The notes below the pieces were generated by a model that saw only the letters and a list, made by a program, of their open reading frames with translations, did no database searches and was not told where the DNA came from. Shown piece after piece: positions 5,896 through 9,233 of a DNA stretch of 9,233 bases. The number at the start of each line of letters is the position of its first letter. The stretch's first letter is position 1. Where the stretch lies: the NCBI GenBank assembly GCA_002348905.1, contig DEBW01000033.1, positions 3,590 to 12,822 on the forward strand, in the 5' to 3' direction. The DNA comes from Ruminococcus flavefaciens. Lineage in GTDB: Bacteria > Bacillota > Clostridia > Oscillospirales > Ruminococcaceae. A program made the position numbers and the translations under genes.

Positions 5896-6936
5896 TCAAA
5901 GCCTGAAGAGCTGTTCGCCGTGAACGGGATCGAACTTTCTTAGCTGCATTTTACCGCCGGATATTTCGAGGACTTTTCCATCATCGTCCTTGGCAGGGGA
6001 GAGCGTGAAAAGACCGTCATGGCGGTGAGCAGCGTAGAATATCATGTCAGTGACGTTTACTTTTGACTCAGGCGACGGGTTTACTCCGTGGAGGATTATT
6101 CCCTTTTCAGTCACCTTTATCGTCAGCGGAGCAGTACCCTTCATAAGGCGGCATCCGGAATTGTTGGTCAGGAAATGAGCCTCTCTTTCGGGAGTTGTAA
6201 GGTCTTCATAAAAGCGTATGAGGAATTTGACAAGTATTCTCTCTGTACGCAGAAGATGCTCTTTTACGGCTTCGAGAGGAGTTGACTGTACAGCAGTAAG
6301 TCCGCCGGCTGTTTCGAGAGCTATCCTGTTGAGGTCATCAGCGAAGGTTTCACGGTTCTCGAAAAGGTCGGGAAGCTTTTCGGGGAGCTGTTCAGGTACG
6401 AGTTCGGGATATATAGCCTCTGCGAGGTCTTCATAAGCCTTGTGGAATTTTCTTCCTGTTGAGAAGTAAGTCATTGAAGCTGTATGAGGAAGACAGCACA
6501 TATCCGAAAGCATATGCACGGCTCTGCCGAGGAATTTACCGCACATATCCATATATCCGGCTCTCTGCATGGTGAGAGCCATAGTGTAGTCCTCCTCAAA
6601 CATAGTACGTGCGCTTTTGCAGAAATGCTTTACGCCGTTGCGGTAGTAGCCGTTTACCGGCGAAAGCTCCTTGCCGTTTACACTGAGAGCGCAGTAATAG
6701 TGTCTGCCCATGCCGTTTTCGTAGTCGCCTTTTTTGTCGGGGCGTTTAGCGTATGGCATGAGGTTTTTCATGATAGGTGCAAAGAAGTCCTCAGTTTCAG
6801 GGATAAGTTTTTTGAGTATGATGAGTGAACGCAGGAGAAGTGTTCTGTGGACGCATCTTGGCTCGGAGTTCCTTTCTGATAAGTATATCTTTGCGAGTTC
6901 TCGCAGTTCTTTTGCAGAAGCACTGACGGCTTTCAT
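5896..6936 (-). CDS. Zinc-dependent phospholipase C-like protein, apparently cytoplasmic
   Basis: A 346-residue protein whose N-terminal 240 residues fit the zinc-dependent phospholipase C / S1-P1 nuclease superfamily. The key segment is LGRAVHMLSDMCCLPHTAS (136-154), followed by KFHKAYED (163-170). H141, D145, H151, H165 and E169 have spacings 4, 6, 14 and 4, identical to H118, D122, H128, H142 and E146 of Bacillus cereus PLC. Upstream, H30 (CVHRTLL), D67 (RPDKK) and H79 (GRHYYC) are plausible counterparts of H14, D55 and H69. Residues from about 255 onward form a beta-rich tail of unknown role. Unlike secreted PLCs there is no signal peptide, so the mature N-terminal Trp that ligates zinc there is absent. 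The start has AAGGAG (6944-6949) seven bases upstream. It is the last gene of the operon, 30 bases after the binding-protein gene. Substrate (phospholipid, phosphodiester or nucleic acid) is unknown. Confidence 0.72.
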   Translation of the reverse strand: MKAVSASAKELRELAKIYLSERNSEPRCVHRTLLLRSLIILKKLIPETEDFFAPIMKNLMPYAKRPDKKGDYENGMGRHYYCALSVNGKELSPVNGYYRNGVKHFCKSARTMFEEDYTMALTMQRAGYMDMCGKFLGRAVHMLSDMCCLPHTASMTYFSTGRKFHKAYEDLAEAIYPELVPEQLPEKLPDLFENRETFADDLNRIALETAGGLTAVQSTPLEAVKEHLLRTERILVKFLIRFYEDLTTPEREAHFLTNNSGCRLMKGTAPLTIKVTEKGIILHGVNPSPESKVNVTDMIFYAAHRHDGLFTLSPAKDDDGKVLEISGGKMQLRKFDPVHGEQLFRL

Positions 6937-6966
6937 AGCAAAACTCCTTCCTTGTGCATTATAAGA

Positions 6967-8235
6967 TCATTTTACGCTGAATTTTGAAACGCAGATAGCG
7001 TAAAGCTCTGCGGCAGCTTCGTCAGCATCAGCCTTGCCGTAGAGGACAAGGTTGCAGGCATCGTTATAGGCGTTGATGAGATTCGTGTTTTCAAGCAGAG
7101 GAGACATCTCCTTGATATTATCATTGCTGTCCATAAGCTCAGAAGCCTCATATTGCAGACCGTTTAGCTGACCTGCATCGTCAAGATATTTCCGTGCTGA
7201 CTTGCTTATAGGTATGCCTTTTTCAACTCCCTGGAGCAGGGCATTTTCCCTGTCGTTCAGGAGAAAATCCATAAGCAGGGCGGCTTCTCTCGGATGCTCG
7301 GTATTCTTGCTCATGGCGTAGAGAGTAGCAGGCTTTTCATACCAGCCTTCACCACTGGCTGAATCTTCAAATGCCGGATAATCTGCGACGACTATTTCGT
7401 TATCTCTTTTCAGCAGCTTTGAATAGTAGTTCATGGCATCGCTTACCCATGCGACTGTACCGGCGTAAGTGCCGTTTTCGATACCAGTCTTTGTGAAGTC
7501 CTCTATTTTAGGGATGACTTTTTCATTTGCCATTTTAACGTAGAACTCTATCATTATTTTCAGCTCATCTTCACCGAAAGCGATATTTCCTTCTTCATCG
7601 AGAAATGTCTTTCCGGTGAGCTGTTCAGTGTAGGCTATCGACATGAGCATGACGGACTTTGAAACGCCTGCAATAGGGTAGATACCGTCCTTGCTCAGAA
7701 CTTTTGCAGCCTCGAAATAATCGTCCCATGTTTTCGGGATATCAAGACCGTACTTGTCAAAAATGGTCTTGTTGATGTAGACGGTCTGAGTGTTCATGGC
7801 GATAGGCACGGCATTGAGTACGCCGTTTCTTGTGCCGTATTTCAGGACATCTTCCGGAAAATTCGAGAGGTCGATAATGTCCGTTACATTGCTCAGGTCG
7901 TAGTAGCCTGTTCCGTCAGGGGAGTATTCATCCAGCCAGCCGACATTTATCTGCATGACATCGGATTCAGTTTCAGATACCATGCGTATACGGCTTCTTG
8001 CTTCATATCCTGACCATTCAGAGTAGCTGCACTTTACCTTTATATTAGGGTGAGCTTCCTGAAAAAGCTGGACAGCTTCAAGAGTATATTCTGTACGTGT
8101 GTCGTTTCCCCACCATGAGAGAGTTATCTCTATCTGCTCATTCTGAGAGTGTACGACCTGTTCATGTTTGCAGCCGCACTGGAATAACATGAGAATTGCG
8201 GCTGCGGAGGCGATCATCTTGCGGGATGTTTTCAT
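6967..8235 (-). CDS. Family 1 extracellular solute-binding lipoprotein (sugar-type)
   Basis: A 422-residue ABC-type substrate-binding protein of the MalE/UgpB-like family 1. The N-terminus is a signal peptide: MKTSRK, then hydrophobic MIASAAAILMLF (7-18), then QCGCK. Cleavage would leave a lipidated Cys at 20 or 22; the lipobox is non-standard in either register (LFQC or QCGC). The mature part starts with ITLSWWGND (37-45). The family signature VPIAMNTQTVYINKTIFDKYG (143-163) continues through IPKTWDDYFEAAKVL (166-180). Aromatic residues such as W41, W42, W74 and W100 suit carbohydrate stacking, but no ligand can be named. Its ATG overlaps the stop of the upstream cyclase (ATGA), with AAGGAGG (8246-8252) ten bases before the start and inside the cyclase gene. 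No permease or ATPase gene is next to it, so a sensing role with the cyclase is a fair alternative to import. Confidence 0.92.
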   Translation of the reverse strand: MKTSRKMIASAAAILMLFQCGCKHEQVVHSQNEQIEITLSWWGNDTRTEYTLEAVQLFQEAHPNIKVKCSYSEWSGYEARSRIRMVSETESDVMQINVGWLDEYSPDGTGYYDLSNVTDIIDLSNFPEDVLKYGTRNGVLNAVPIAMNTQTVYINKTIFDKYGLDIPKTWDDYFEAAKVLSKDGIYPIAGVSKSVMLMSIAYTEQLTGKTFLDEEGNIAFGEDELKIMIEFYVKMANEKVIPKIEDFTKTGIENGTYAGTVAWVSDAMNYYSKLLKRDNEIVVADYPAFEDSASGEGWYEKPATLYAMSKNTEHPREAALLMDFLLNDRENALLQGVEKGIPISKSARKYLDDAGQLNGLQYEASELMDSNDNIKEMSPLLENTNLINAYNDACNLVLYGKADADEAAAELYAICVSKFSVK

Positions 8236-9233
8236 TTGTCAGCCACCTCCTTGGACATATCAGAATTGTAGAACGTATAAGTGTCCTTGCCGGCTTTTTT
8301 GGATATGTACAGAGCATTGTCAGAGGCGGAGAAAAGCTCCTCGAAATTTCTGCCGTCCATAGGGTAGAAAGAAACGCCTATGCTTGCAGATATCTTATAC
8401 TTTCCGTCATCGCCGGTATAATTGCTGTTGAATGCTTTGCAGAGAGCTTCACACTTTGCTTTTACGTAGGCGGTGTAATCAGTTCCTTCATCGGGCTTGC
8501 TGTTTACGAGTACGCCGAATTCATCACCGCCGATGCGTCCTATGAAGTCCTCGGACGAGAATTCCGCACGGAGTATACTTCCGGTCTTGGCGAGGACTTT
8601 GTCGCCGTATGCGTGACCGAGAGTATCGTTTACGCCCTTGAAATTATCAAGGTCAAGCAGTATGAGAGCGTGTTCCTCCGGTTCAGAAGATGATACAAGG
8701 CGGTTTGCAGTACATTCGTTGAATGACTGCTTGTTGAGTATACCTGTTAGCTGGTCGTTGTTTGCTCTTGTGTCGAGGAGCATGACAGCCTGACTGACGG
8801 GTTTTGTGAGGTGTATCGACATCACAGTTCCTATGAGCAGAGCAATGATAGCAGATATTAATCCGGTCATGTGGATGTATACGCTCATCTCATTCTTTTC
8901 GCTGAGTATGACCTTTGTAGGTATGGAACATACCACGTACCATTCGTCACCGCATGAATTTACAGACACGAGATAATCATCATCCATTACAGATGCTGAG
9001 GATTTGTCCTTGATGCGTGAGTATATTTCATCGGGCAGGAACATACCTATCTCGTCTTTTTCGTTGGAGTAGATGATATTATATGTTGAGTTTACAAGGC
9101 GTATATCCATATCGCTGAGAGTTTCCGGATTGTCGAAAACGACGTCCAGCTCGTCTGTGTAGAATGACAGGACAAGAACAGCGTTGTCGTGAACACGCTT
9201 TGCATAGTATATTCTTTTGTAGTTGTTCTTATA
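8232..9233 (-). CDS. Membrane-bound diguanylate cyclase (GGDEF), 5' end outside window
   Basis: The frame is open to the right edge, with 41 further codons upstream of the first in-window Met at 9110, so the true start lies outside and 333 C-terminal residues are visible. Visible residues 1 to about 115 look like an extracytoplasmic Cache-type sensor. They are followed by a membrane helix at about 122-139 (GLISAIIALLIGTVMSI) and a GGDEF domain. The cyclase motifs are intact: NDQLTGILN (159-167), ILLDLDNFKGVNDTLGH (191-206) with metal-binding Asp, GGDEF (235-239), ISASIGVSFYP (281-291) and DNALYISKKAGKD (305-317). It should make c-di-GMP from two GTP. The inhibitory I-site RxxD, which sits five residues before GGDEF, reads SSED here, so its Arg is missing and product inhibition by that site is unlikely. 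The 3' end overlaps the binding-protein start as ATGA, indicating tight coupling. Confidence 0.95.
   Translation of the reverse strand, partial: YKNNYKRIYYAKRVHDNAVLVLSFYTDELDVVFDNPETLSDMDIRLVNSTYNIIYSNEKDEIGMFLPDEIYSRIKDKSSASVMDDDYLVSVNSCGDEWYVVCSIPTKVILSEKNEMSVYIHMTGLISAIIALLIGTVMSIHLTKPVSQAVMLLDTRANNDQLTGILNKQSFNECTANRLVSSSEPEEHALILLDLDNFKGVNDTLGHAYGDKVLAKTGSILRAEFSSEDFIGRIGGDEFGVLVNSKPDEGTDYTAYVKAKCEALCKAFNSNYTGDDGKYKISASIGVSFYPMDGRNFEELFSASDNALYISKKAGKDTYTFYNSDMSKEVADK
8236..8252 (-). promoter_or_regulatory. Ribosome site for the binding protein, inside the cyclase gene
   Basis: AAGGAGG at 8246-8252 lies within the last codons of the GGDEF gene, ten bases before the ATG that shares its bases with the cyclase TGA. 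The strong site plus the ATGA junction allow both re-initiation by ribosomes finishing the cyclase and independent loading, so the binding protein can be made in excess of the cyclase. Confidence 0.8.

Noticed and set aside
6958..6988. Possible internal minus-strand promoter ahead of the PLC-like gene
   Set aside because: TATAAT (6958-6963, minus) is present, but the only -35-like element is TTCAAA with a 19-base spacer. The gene is better explained as part of the operon.

Overview
The window looks like chromosomal DNA from an anaerobic Firmicute of the class Clostridia, most likely a Ruminococcus-type gut or rumen bacterium. The reasons are AGGAGG-type ribosome sites ahead of nearly every gene, sigma-A promoters close to TTGACA-N17-TATAAT, and the gene mix: a cytidylate-kinase-like protein, a hybrid-cluster-associated redox-disulfide (DUF1858) protein, a DUF3810 membrane protein, a family 1 solute-binding lipoprotein and a GGDEF protein. 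The genus is an inference from gene content and style; no rRNA or marker gene is present. I see no mobile element, CRISPR array, tRNA or rRNA.

Left part (1-3308): an ion-transport block. On the minus strand, an ArsB/NhaD/SLC13-type permease (679-2040) is followed after 18 bases by a cytidylate-kinase-like P-loop protein (54-659), and the pair ends at a hairpin terminator. A 303-base divergent intergenic region holds one good promoter in each direction. The plus-strand promoter drives a complete CaCA-type sodium/calcium exchanger (2344-3279).

Middle (3282-4734): a compact regulatory switch. A 67-residue CxxC redox-disulfide protein (minus) and a TetR regulator plus GNAT acetyltransferase pair (plus) diverge from two promoters whose -10 boxes overlap. 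Two nearly identical palindromes, GACA(A/T)TTGTC, sit on the two -35 boxes, 43 bases apart. This suggests that the TetR protein controls both its own operon and the redox protein. The GNAT gene ends in a terminator whose loop carries the -35 box of a perfect-consensus promoter for the next gene.

Right part (4765-9233): a DUF3810 membrane protein with an HExxH metallopeptidase motif (plus) converges on a minus-strand operon of three genes. In order of transcription these are a membrane diguanylate cyclase (running off the right edge), a solute-binding lipoprotein whose start codon overlaps the cyclase stop (ATGA), and a protein with the complete metal-ligand spacing of zinc-dependent phospholipase C but no signal peptide. 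No ABC permease or ATPase lies next to the binding protein within the window, so it may serve as a ligand sensor for the cyclase rather than as part of an importer; this is inference.
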